A DNA stretch of 64,000 nucleotides from Pseudomonas sp. GOM6 (GTDB lineage: Bacteria; Pseudomonadota; Gammaproteobacteria; Pseudomonadales; Pseudomonadaceae): NCBI RefSeq assembly GCF_029537485.1, contig NZ_JARPUS010000007.1, forward strand, positions 62,001-126,000. Reading direction: 5' to 3'. This document shows, piece after piece, positions 44,172 to 51,605 of this stretch (positions within the stretch are counted from its first letter, which is position 1; each line of letters opens with the position of its first letter). The notes under the pieces were generated by a model. It worked only from the letters and a program-made list of their open reading frames with translations, made no database searches and was not told where the DNA came from. A program made the position numbers and the translations under genes.

Positions 44172-45074
44172 TCAGTAGCCGCGGCTGAAGTCGACGGCAC
44201 CGCGCAGCGCCTGGTGGGTACGGTAGCGCTGCAGGTTGTCGAGGAACAACCTGGCCATGGCGGCCGGCTCGGTCGGCGCCGAGCTGTGCCCGGTCAGCAG
44301 CAGGCGCGGCGCCTCCCAGAACGGGTGCCCCGCCGGCAACGGCTCCTCGCGACAGACATCGATCACCGCGCCCGCCAACTGGCCCGCTATCAGGGCCTGC
44401 ACCAGGTCGCCTTCGACCACGGCTGAGCCACGTCCGCTGTTGATGAACAGCGCCTCGGAACGCATGCGGGCGAACAGCGCAGCATCGTAGAGATCGCGGC
44501 TGGCCGGCGTATCCGGCAGCAGGTTGACCAGGCAATCGGCCCAGGCGGCCTGCTCGGGCAAATCCTGTAGGCCGTGCACCTCAGCGAAGGGGTCGATCTT
44601 GCGCGGCTCTCGGGCAATGCCGCGCAGCTCCACGCCAAAGGGCACCAATAGGCGCGCCACCTCGCTACCGATATCGCCAGCACCGACGATCAACACTCGG
44701 CAACCCCGCAGGCTGGGCGGCGCCTGGTTGTCCCATTGCTGCGCCACCTGGCTGGCCAGGCGTGGCAACAGGCGCCGACGATGCGCCAGCAGGTAGGTCA
44801 GCACGTATTCGGCCATGACCTGACCGAAGATGCCCACCGCCCGGCTTAGCCGGTAATCGCGCGGCAGATCACGAGCCAGCAGCGGCGTGATGCCGGCCCA
44901 GGTGGATTGCAGCCACTCGGGGCGCAGGCCCTGACGCAGCAGCGGCACGGCCAGGTCCGGTTCGGCCAGCCACACCGGGCAGCTGGCGGCCTCGGCCACG
45001 TCCGTACACAGTTCCAGCTCGGGTAGCCGCTCGGCGTAGTGGGCGTGGTCGCGCGCCAGCAGCAGGATGCGCAT
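44172..45074 (-). CDS. D-2-hydroxyacid dehydrogenase, GhrA-like
   Basis: This 300-residue protein has the NAD(P)-binding GxGxxG motif VLIVGAGDIGSEVARLL, the substrate-binding Arg in INSGRGSAVVEGDLVQAL, and the catalytic Glu/His in CREEPLP and LTGHSSAPT. The pattern is nearest to glyoxylate/hydroxypyruvate reductase A. The start ATG at 45074 shares one base with the ycgL stop (TGATG). The longer open frame upstream lies inside ycgL and has no family character. Confidence 0.9.
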   Translation of the reverse strand: MRILLLARDHAHYAERLPELELCTDVAEAASCPVWLAEPDLAVPLLRQGLRPEWLQSTWAGITPLLARDLPRDYRLSRAVGIFGQVMAEYVLTYLLAHRRRLLPRLASQVAQQWDNQAPPSLRGCRVLIVGAGDIGSEVARLLVPFGVELRGIAREPRKIDPFAEVHGLQDLPEQAAWADCLVNLLPDTPASRDLYDAALFARMRSEALFINSGRGSAVVEGDLVQALIAGQLAGAVIDVCREEPLPAGHPFWEAPRLLLTGHSSAPTEPAAMARLFLDNLQRYRTHQALRGAVDFSRGY

Positions 45075-45367
45075 CAGACCGGGTCGTTGCGGCGCAGCAG
45101 TTCTTCCGGCAGGTGCTCGATGTAGTCGTCTTCGGGCGGCGGCATCTGCAGGTGATAGCCCTGCTTGTCGAGGTTTTCCAGCACCTGGGTAATGTCCTCG
45201 CGGGCCAGCTGCTTCTCCGGCGTGAGGATCATTTCGAAGCACAGCTGCGGGGCACCGAAGGCGGCTAGCAGGCCCTCCGGTACGCGCTTAAGGGCATCGG
45301 CCTTGAGCACGTAGAGGTACATCTCGTTCTTGCGCGGGCTCTTGTAGATGGAGCAGATCTTCTTCAT
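45074..45367 (-). CDS. YcgL domain-containing protein
   Basis: This 97-residue protein begins [20 protein letters not shown] and contains [13 protein letters not shown] and [12 protein letters not shown], which identify the YcgL family. The function is unknown. It overlaps rnd by four bases upstream and the dehydrogenase by one downstream, so all three are likely translated from one mRNA. Confidence 0.94.
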   Translation of the reverse strand: MKKICSIYKSPRKNEMYLYVLKADALKRVPEGLLAAFGAPQLCFEMILTPEKQLAREDITQVLENLDKQGYHLQMPPPEDDYIEHLPEELLRRNDPV

Positions 45368-46479
45368 TGCAGTACGTCCAGCAGGGCTTGGCCCATCAGT
45401 TCGCGGCGCCAGCCGCGCAGGTTGTCCGGCAGCGTCCATGGGCCGTTGGGGAAGCCGCTCTTGAGCAGAGCTTCCAGGGATTTCTTGCGCAGCATCAGCT
45501 CGGGGGCAATCTGCAGGCGCTCGGCCTCGCGCTGGCCGACAGCACGCAGCTTCTTCAGCAGAGCGCCGGCCTCGATTGGCAGCGGCATGGGCAATGGCTC
45601 GGGCCATTGCTCGGGCGGCAGCGCGGCAGCTTCGCGGATCAGCTTGAGAATGGTCTCTCCATCCTGGCGCACGGTGCGCGGGTGCATGTCCTCGATGCGC
45701 GCCAGGGCCACCGTGTTGTCCGGCTGGAAGCGGGCCAGCGGCCACAGCGAATGCTCGCGCAGGATGCGATTGCGCGGCTGGTTGCGCGCTCGCGCCTGGC
45801 GTTCGCGCCAGGCACACAGGGCGCGCAGCACGGCCAGTTGCTGGGGCGAGAGTTTCCAGGCCAGCTTGGCATCCAGATAAGCCTCGTCCGGGTCGATCTC
45901 GCGACGCAGGTTGCTCACCAGCTCGGCACCGTCCTCCAGCAGCCAGGCCAGCTTGTCGGCAGGCAGCTGCGGCTGCAGCGCCTGGTACAGCTCGGCCAGG
46001 TGCACGGCATCCTCGGCGGCGTAGCTGACCTGGGTTTCGGAGAGCGGGCGCTGCAGCCAGTCGGAACGCGTCTCGCCCTTGGGCAGCTCGATGTTCAGCA
46101 CCTCCTGCACCAGGCGCGAATAGCCCATGGAGAAGCCGATACCTAGGTAACCGGCCGCCAACTGGGTGTCGAACAGCGGCGCCGGCAGGGCTCCGGTCAG
46201 GCGCAGAAAGACTTCCAGGTCCTCGCTGCAGGAGTGCAGCACCTTGGTCACCGCCGGGTCTTCCAGCAGCTCGGCGAACGGCGTCCAATCCTTCACTTCG
46301 AGCGGGTCGATCAGGTAGGCGCGTTGGCCATCACCGACCTGCAACAGGCCGGCAATCGGATAGAAGGTATCGACCCGCATGAATTCGGTATCGAGGGCGA
46401 CGTAGGGCAGTTGTCGCCACTCGGCGCAGTGACGCGCCAGGCTGGCGTCGTCGAGGATCCATTGAATATCGATAGCCAC
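45364..46479 (-). CDS. rnd: Ribonuclease D
   Basis: This 371-residue 3'-5' exonuclease has the DEDD residues in [34 protein letters not shown] and [16 protein letters not shown], and then an HRDC domain (around residues 205-290; [19 protein letters not shown]). It trims tRNA and other RNA 3' ends. The start is the GTG at 46479, because AAGGAG lies six bases upstream and the N-terminus then reads [14 protein letters not shown]. Longer starts give no family sequence. Confidence 0.95.
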   Translation of the reverse strand: MAIDIQWILDDASLARHCAEWRQLPYVALDTEFMRVDTFYPIAGLLQVGDGQRAYLIDPLEVKDWTPFAELLEDPAVTKVLHSCSEDLEVFLRLTGALPAPLFDTQLAAGYLGIGFSMGYSRLVQEVLNIELPKGETRSDWLQRPLSETQVSYAAEDAVHLAELYQALQPQLPADKLAWLLEDGAELVSNLRREIDPDEAYLDAKLAWKLSPQQLAVLRALCAWRERQARARNQPRNRILREHSLWPLARFQPDNTVALARIEDMHPRTVRQDGETILKLIREAAALPPEQWPEPLPMPLPIEAGALLKKLRAVGQREAERLQIAPELMLRKKSLEALLKSGFPNGPWTLPDNLRGWRRELMGQALLDVLQ

Positions 46480-46597
46480 GCGGCTCTCCTTCGGCAATGC
46501 CGCGCAGTATATATGCCCGGCGCTGATGCGGGGCATTCACGCCCCGCATGGCCGGCACGTGTACACTGCCGCCACCTCACCACAAGGAAGAACAACA

Positions 46598-47656
46598 ATG
46601 AAGAAGCTCCTGGGTTTGCTGGCGCTGATCCTTGTCGCGACCGCAGCCTATCTCGCAGTCACCCCCAGTCCCATCGAGCCGCTGGCCTGGCAGCCCGACC
46701 CTGCCCCGAAAATGACCGGCGTGCTGGAACCCAACGACACCCTGATGAAAGCCGAGCTGCTCGGCAAAGGGCAGATCCACGGCCCGGAAGACACCGCAGT
46801 AGACGCCCAGGGGCGGGTCTATGGCGGCCTGCATGACGGCCGGATCATCCGCATCACCGACGGCCAGGTGGAAACCTTCGTCAGCACCGGCGGTCGCCCG
46901 CTAGGCATGGACTTCGACGCCCAGGGCAACCTGATCGTCGCCGATGCCTACAAGGGCCTGCTGAGCATCGACCCGGCCGGCAAGATCAGCGTGCTGGCCA
47001 CCGAAGCCGAGGGTGTGCCCTTCGCCTTCACCGACGACCTCGACATCGCCAGTGACGGGCGCATCTACTTCACCGACGCCTCCAGCAAGTTCCAGCAGCC
47101 GGACTACCTGCTAGACCTGCTCGAAGGTCGCCCCTATGGGCGCCTGATGGTGTTCGACCCGGCCAGCGGCAAGACCGAAGTGCTGCTCAAGGACCTGTAC
47201 TTCGCCAACGGCGTGGCACTGTCGCAGCACGAGGACTTCGTACTGGTCAACGAGACCTACCGCTACCGCATCCAGCGCTACTGGCTGAAGGGCGACAAGG
47301 CCGGCAGCCACGAGGTCTTCGCCGACAACCTGCCAGGCATGCCGGACAACCTGCAAGGCGACCGTGCCGGCACCTTCTGGGTGGCCCTGCCGACCCCACG
47401 CAAGGGCGACGCCGACTTCCTGCAGAACCAGCCCTGGATCAAGGCCCAGCTGGCCAAGCTGCCACGCGCTCTGTGGCCCAAACCGGCCTCCTACGGCCTG
47501 GCCATCGCCCTCAACGAGAAAGGTGAGATCGTGCAGAGCCTGCATGACACCAGCGGCACCCACCTGCGCATGGTCACTTCGGTCAAGCCGGTGGGCGATT
47601 ACCTGTACCTGGGCAGCCTGGACAACGACAGGATCGGCAAGCTGAAGATTCGCTGA
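46598..47656 (+). CDS. SMP-30/strictosidine synthase-like beta-propeller protein
   Basis: This 352-residue protein starts with a hydrophobic signal or anchor (residues 3-22) and continues with a six-bladed propeller: GPEDTAVDAQGRVYGGLHDG, MDFDAQGNLIVADAYKGLL, and FTDDLDIASDGRIYFTDASS are typical. FANGVALSQHEDFVLVNET and PGMPDNLQGDRAGTFWVAL follow. Family members include lactonases and strictosidine synthase; the metal-binding Glu and Asn/Asp residues seem conserved. The substrate is unknown. Confidence 0.88.
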   Translation: MKKLLGLLALILVATAAYLAVTPSPIEPLAWQPDPAPKMTGVLEPNDTLMKAELLGKGQIHGPEDTAVDAQGRVYGGLHDGRIIRITDGQVETFVSTGGRPLGMDFDAQGNLIVADAYKGLLSIDPAGKISVLATEAEGVPFAFTDDLDIASDGRIYFTDASSKFQQPDYLLDLLEGRPYGRLMVFDPASGKTEVLLKDLYFANGVALSQHEDFVLVNETYRYRIQRYWLKGDKAGSHEVFADNLPGMPDNLQGDRAGTFWVALPTPRKGDADFLQNQPWIKAQLAKLPRALWPKPASYGLAIALNEKGEIVQSLHDTSGTHLRMVTSVKPVGDYLYLGSLDNDRIGKLKIR

Positions 47657-47668
47657 TTGCCCGCAACT

Positions 47669-47698
47669 GAAGACGCCCGCCTTTCGGCGGGCGTCTTC
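47669..47698 (+). terminator. Intrinsic terminator of the SMP-30-like gene
   Basis: GAAGACGCCCGCC and GGCGGGCGTCTTC form a perfect 13-bp stem with a TTTC loop right after the stop. The following sequence has only a short T-run. Confidence 0.85.
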
Positions 47699-47765
47699 GT
47701 TATCGGTGCGGCATATCGTTCAACCCGTTCCAGCCCCGGCAAGACACGAGGCTAATCCCGTAGGC

Positions 47766-47779
47766 GTAGCCCGGATTGC
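47766..47779 (+). repeat. Single-arm remnant of the GTAG-type REP
   Basis: GTAGCCCGGATTGC repeats the first 11 bases of the arm at 24210-24229, but no complementary second arm is nearby. It lies between two terminators. Confidence 0.55.
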
Positions 47780-47788
47780 CAGAAACGG

Positions 47789-47814
47789 AAAAGCCCGACA
47801 AATGGCGGGCTTTT
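47789..47814 (-). terminator. Intrinsic terminator of the acyltransferase gene
   Basis: AAAAGCCCG and CGGGCTTTT form a 9-bp stem with an 8-base loop. On the minus strand the stem ends in a T-run, as expected for the end of the acyltransferase gene 12 bases upstream. Confidence 0.8.
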
Positions 47815-47825
47815 TATTGCGCGAG

Positions 47826-48617
47826 TCAGGCTGGCTGCTGAGTGAACGAAGGGCTGGGCGCCTGCTGGATCGTATCGCCCAACAGCTCCTGCATGCTCTG
47901 GCGGGTCTGCGCCATCAGCTCGGGCAACTGCTCCGGGCTGTAGCGGCTGGTATCGATGGGCTTGCCGATATGCAGCTGCACCGGCTTGCCCAGGTTGAAG
48001 CGCCAGGTGCGCGCCGGCAGCACGTCATGGATGCCACGGAAGGCGATGGGCAGGATGATCGCGTTGGTATCCAGAGCCAGGTGGAAGCAGCCTTTCTTGA
48101 ACGGCAGCAGCTGACCGTCCCTGGAGCGCGTGCCTTCCGGCGCTGCCCACAGGACGATACCGCTCTCCATCATGCGTCGGGCCTTGTCCAGGTCCTGCAG
48201 CGCCTGGTGGCGATTGTGTCGATCTACCGAGGGGAACTCGGCCGCGCGAATCGCCGCGCCGAACACCGGAATGCCGAACAGTTCCTTCTTCGCCAGCATG
48301 CGGATCGAACCCGGCATCGCGGCAAAGGTGGCGGGAATGTCGTAGTGACTTGCATGCGTGCTGAGCAGGATATAGCGACGGCCGTCGCGAAAATCCGGGA
48401 CCTGGCCATGCACGCTCAGGTTCATGCGCACCAGGCGCAGCAACAGCCCCGACCAGCGCCGGGTATAACGATCGACATCGGCGCGCTTCAACCGCCCGCA
48501 GAGGGCGCGCAACAGCACTTTGCTGCAGAAGTACAGAGTGACCAGCGCCGAGCCCAGGATCACGCCGATACGGCGCGCCAGGTTGGCACTTTCAATGACA
48601 GGGTGCAGGCCGGACAT
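47826..48617 (-). CDS. Lysophospholipid (1-acylglycerol-3-phosphate) acyltransferase family protein
   Basis: This 263-residue membrane protein has the PlsC-type motifs: THASHYDIPA (H-x4-D), LGRK-like KKELFGIPVFG, APEGTRSRDG, and an ALPIAF-like IILPIAFRG. One or two hydrophobic helices precede them (about residues 18-35). It transfers an acyl chain to a lysophospholipid, most likely lysophosphatidic acid. It is divergent from sseA. Confidence 0.92.
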   Translation of the reverse strand: MSGLHPVIESANLARRIGVILGSALVTLYFCSKVLLRALCGRLKRADVDRYTRRWSGLLLRLVRMNLSVHGQVPDFRDGRRYILLSTHASHYDIPATFAAMPGSIRMLAKKELFGIPVFGAAIRAAEFPSVDRHNRHQALQDLDKARRMMESGIVLWAAPEGTRSRDGQLLPFKKGCFHLALDTNAIILPIAFRGIHDVLPARTWRFNLGKPVQLHIGKPIDTSRYSPEQLPELMAQTRQSMQELLGDTIQQAPSPSFTQQPA

Positions 48618-48672
48618 GGATACTTCCTCGTCTGGCGCTCGCCGAGACGGCTGGGAGCGCTTCTCTTCATAG

Positions 48673-48688
48673 GCACGACAGGTCGTGC
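48673..48688. promoter_or_regulatory. Palindrome in the acyltransferase/sseA divergent region
   Basis: GCACGAC and GTCGTGC flank two central bases as a perfect inverted repeat. It lies 49 bases before the sseA start and 56 before the acyltransferase start. Such a position suits an operator, but no binding protein is suggested. Confidence 0.35.
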
Positions 48689-48736
48689 GCGTGTTCTTAT
48701 GATGCCCATAGTCCCGAATTCGACACAGGAGTTCCC

Positions 48737-49591
48737 ATGCCGCTCGCCCAATTGATCAGTGCCGATCAGCTGCAGGCCCGCCTGGATGACCCGACGCTGG
48801 TGATCCTCGACTGCCGTTTCGCCCTGGACGCCCCGGATTACGGCGCCCGCAGCTATGCCGAGGGGCATATCCCCGGCGCCCACTTCGCCGACCTGGAAAA
48901 AGACCTGTCCGGCCCGGTAAGCAGGGGCGTGACCGGCCGCCACCCGCTGCCGGACGCCCACGAGCTGGTGGAAAAACTGCGCGCCTGGGGCATCTGCAAC
49001 GACTCGCCGGTGGTGCTCTACGACGACGCGCCCGGCGCCTTCGCTGCCCGCGCCTGGTGGCTGCTGGCCTGGCTGGGCAAGCGCGAGGGTGTTTACCTGC
49101 TCGATGGTGGCCTCAAGGCCTGGAAAGAAGCCGGCTTGCCGGTTGATACGCAACAACCTGCCGTAGCGCCTGGCAATTTCAGCGGCAAAGCCGACAGTCG
49201 CTTACTGCTCAACGCCAGCGAGCTGCAGCAGCGCCTGGACAGCGCGGAGCTGACCTTGCTGGACGCCCGCGCCCTGCCCCGTTTCAAGGGCGAAGTGGAA
49301 CCGCTCGACCCGGTGGCCGGGCATATTCCCGGCGCCCAGTGCGCGGTGTTCAGCGACAACCTGGGCGCCGACGGCCGCTTCCTGCCCGCCGAGCAGTTGC
49401 GTGCGCGCTTCGACGCACTGCGCGGCCATCGACCAGTTGAAGCAGTGGTGGCTTACTGCGGCTCCGGCGTCACCGCCTGCCACAACCTGTTCGCCATGAG
49501 CCTGGCCGGCTACCCGCTGGCACCGCTGTACGCCGGCTCGTGGAGCGAGTGGATCACCGACCCGACAAGGCCGGTGGCAACTGGCGATTGA
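48737..49591 (+). CDS. sseA: Sulfurtransferase with two rhodanese domains
   Basis: This 284-residue protein has two rhodanese domains (about residues 8-130 and 155-280). The catalytic Cys lies in VAYCGSGVTACHN of the second domain. The CGSGVT loop is typical of mercaptopyruvate sulfurtransferase (SseA) rather than of thiosulfate:cyanide sulfurtransferase. A GGAG ribosome site precedes the ATG. Confidence 0.92.
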   Translation: MPLAQLISADQLQARLDDPTLVILDCRFALDAPDYGARSYAEGHIPGAHFADLEKDLSGPVSRGVTGRHPLPDAHELVEKLRAWGICNDSPVVLYDDAPGAFAARAWWLLAWLGKREGVYLLDGGLKAWKEAGLPVDTQQPAVAPGNFSGKADSRLLLNASELQQRLDSAELTLLDARALPRFKGEVEPLDPVAGHIPGAQCAVFSDNLGADGRFLPAEQLRARFDALRGHRPVEAVVAYCGSGVTACHNLFAMSLAGYPLAPLYAGSWSEWITDPTRPVATGD

Positions 49592-49652
49592 GACAGGCGG
49601 GAGGGAGCTTGGCCGCGACGACTCGATCACACGCCCCGGAGAGTCGCGGTCA

Positions 49653-49680
49653 GGGCGGAGTTCCGCCCAGCCCCTCCTAC
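49653..49680 (-). repeat. GTAG-type REP at the end of the araC-type gene
   Basis: On the minus strand GTAG (49680-49677), which includes the stop of the AraC-type gene, is followed after 8 bases by a hairpin of GGGCGGA and TCCGCCC (49668-49653). The start GTAGGAGGGGC matches the usual Pseudomonas REP head. Confidence 0.7.
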
Positions 49681-50426
49681 AAACCGCGCAACCGTTTGGG
49701 CGTCAGCCCCATATAGCGGCGCATGGCGGTGGTCAGCGCGCTCTGGCTGGAAAAGCCGCACTCTTCAGCGATCCGCACTAGCGCCAGCGGGCTCTCGCGC
49801 AGCAGGCGCGCGGCGTGGTCGAGGCGAGTCTTGAGCAGATACTGATGCGGGGTCAGGCCGACACTGTCCTTGAACTGGGCGTGGAAATGGCTGGGACTCA
49901 GGCAGGCCACCTGGGCCAGTTCGACCACCGTGATACGCCGCGCCATGTGTTCGGCGATATAGGCATCCAGCCGGGCCACATCCAGGCTGGCCACGGGTTG
50001 CTTGCGGCCCTGGCCGAACAGACGCAAGTGCAGGGCCCGCAACAACACGCCACCCAGCGCACGGGCCAGATGCACATCGCTGCCATAGCGAGCCAGCTCG
50101 GCACCTGCATAGCTCAGCAAGTGCTGGAAGTCGGCATCCAGGGTGGGGTAACGCGGGCTTTCGAAGAGTTCGGCCAGCAGGCTGAGGTCTTCGGCCGGCG
50201 TGCCACGCCCGTCCAGGTCAAGGATCAGCATGCGGTTGTCGCCCACGCCGGCGAATTCATGGGCCGCATCCCCCGGCACCAGGCAGGCACGCATGCGGCA
50301 TACCTCGCCGCCGCGCCCGTCTACCTCGAATTCGGCGCGCCCGGCCAACGACAGCACCAGCTGATGGTGATCGTGAGCATGGACGTGGGCCTGGTCATCC
50401 AGGCGCATCAGGCGCGCTGCAAGCAT
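49677..50426 (-). CDS. AraC-family transcriptional regulator
   Basis: This 249-residue protein has an N-terminal cupin-type sensor (HVHAHDHHQLVLSLAGRAEF) and two C-terminal HTH motifs (VVELAQVACLSPSHFHAQFK, VRIAEECGFSSQSALTTAMR, ending YMGLTPKRLRG). Its targets are unknown; the 420 bases upstream hold no gene. Its TAG stop belongs to the GTAG of a REP. Confidence 0.93.
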   Translation of the reverse strand: MLAARLMRLDDQAHVHAHDHHQLVLSLAGRAEFEVDGRGGEVCRMRACLVPGDAAHEFAGVGDNRMLILDLDGRGTPAEDLSLLAELFESPRYPTLDADFQHLLSYAGAELARYGSDVHLARALGGVLLRALHLRLFGQGRKQPVASLDVARLDAYIAEHMARRITVVELAQVACLSPSHFHAQFKDSVGLTPHQYLLKTRLDHAARLLRESPLALVRIAEECGFSSQSALTTAMRRYMGLTPKRLRGL

Positions 50427-50846
50427 CTCGGCATACCGGCAAAGGACAAGCGCGCACTTTACCGGGTTGCACCCTTAAACAACATGGGTTGCGACGAGTG
50501 ACACCAAGCCCTTGCTTCGCCTCGGTCACCCAATACCGCCTGTCTGCAGCGCCGCCCACGCCTTGCAGCCCCCGTACACCGGCGGCCTTCACGAGCAAGC
50601 CCTGCAGGCTTTCGCGCAGACGCACCAAATAAGTGAGCCCTAACGCCTGGGCGCACAAAGCCTGGGCAACGATATGCGCAGCCTCGACCACCGCTGATGC
50701 TGCCTGTCAGTCGGCTCAAGCTAGCGCGACTGACGAGCAAGCCACGCAGCCGAGCCAGGCACTGAACGCCGCGCGCTGGCGAACAGCCCGAAGAAGCTGG
50801 CAAAGGACTTGCTTGATCCAGTCACCACCCCGATGAGCCAAACCGC
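50427..50846. other. 420-base region without a supported gene
   Basis: Open frames exist on both strands because of the G/C content, but none has a ribosome site, normal codon bias or recognisable family sequence. Two copies of GGGTTGC about 20 bases apart (near 50464 and 50487) lie upstream of the AraC-type gene and could be regulator half-sites. A decayed gene is possible but not shown. Confidence 0.45.
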
Positions 50847-51551
50847 ATGAGCCCCGAACTGTTTTTCGCCGTTGGCCTGGGCATCGCCCTGCTGGTACTG
50901 GGCCAGCTGCTGACCCGCCGGGCCAGCCAGCTTCACCGCGCCACCCTCAATGAATTGCAGGGCCAGTGCCTGCAGCGCAGCCTGGAACTGTTGCGCGCCC
51001 TGCAAAAGCACCGCGGCCTCGGCGCCCAGTACGACGTCGCCAGCGTCAGCCAACGCAATGCCCTGGCCCGCCAGCTCGACCAGCTGTGGCTGAACTGGCC
51101 CGGAGAAAGCCTGGAACTGGCGCCGCTGCACCAAGAGTGGCCGCGCCTGCGCATGAAACCCGCCGATTTCGACGCCCACAGCCAGGTGATCGCCGAGCTG
51201 CTGCAGGTCATCGAGCAGCTGGAGGCTCGCCTGCAGCACAATGGCATTCAGGGCCTGGCCCTGGCCTGTCGCAACCTCGAAGACCTGGCTCGCCTGCGCG
51301 GCCTGGCCGTGCGGGCGGCCAACTACGACAAGTGCCCGCCCGTGCTGCAGGAACAGATGCGCAAGCTCTGCCTGCAGATCGCCGCCAGCGACGCCGACCA
51401 GCAACTGCAGGCCTTGCTGCAGCGCCTGAGCGCCGAGCTGATCGAGGCGCAGACCACCCGCCTCGGCCCGGCCGACTGTTTTGCCCTGCTCACTCCGGTG
51501 ATCGAACAACGCCTGCAGAGCCTGCCCGCGCACCAGCAGATCCTCGGTTGA
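50847..51551 (+). CDS. Membrane-anchored helical protein, possibly NIT-like
   Basis: This 234-residue protein has an N-terminal hydrophobic anchor (LFFAVGLGIALLVLGQLL), followed by a long helical part. The segment SLELLRALQKHRGLGAQYD recalls the L-Q-x-E-R-G-x-S start of nitrate/nitrite-sensing (NIT) domains, though the Glu is absent. The family is uncertain. No clear ribosome site is seen. The TGA stop lies inside the -35 element of the promoter for the next gene. Confidence 0.7.
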   Translation: MSPELFFAVGLGIALLVLGQLLTRRASQLHRATLNELQGQCLQRSLELLRALQKHRGLGAQYDVASVSQRNALARQLDQLWLNWPGESLELAPLHQEWPRLRMKPADFDAHSQVIAELLQVIEQLEARLQHNGIQGLALACRNLEDLARLRGLAVRAANYDKCPPVLQEQMRKLCLQIAASDADQQLQALLQRLSAELIEAQTTRLGPADCFALLTPVIEQRLQSLPAHQQILG

Positions 51552-51575
51552 AAACCCCGGAGCACCGCCCCATCT
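51548..51575 (+). promoter_or_regulatory. Sigma-32 (RpoH)-type promoter of the Lon-like gene
   Basis: TTGAAA (51548-51553) and CCCCATCT (51568-51575) are separated by 14 bases. Both match the heat-shock consensus (CTTGAAA and CCCCATNT, 11-16 bases apart). The start of transcription would be around 51582, 24 bases before the ATG. Confidence 0.75.
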
Positions 51576-51605
51576 AGCACTGAACAGTGCAAACCAAGGT
51601 GCTCC

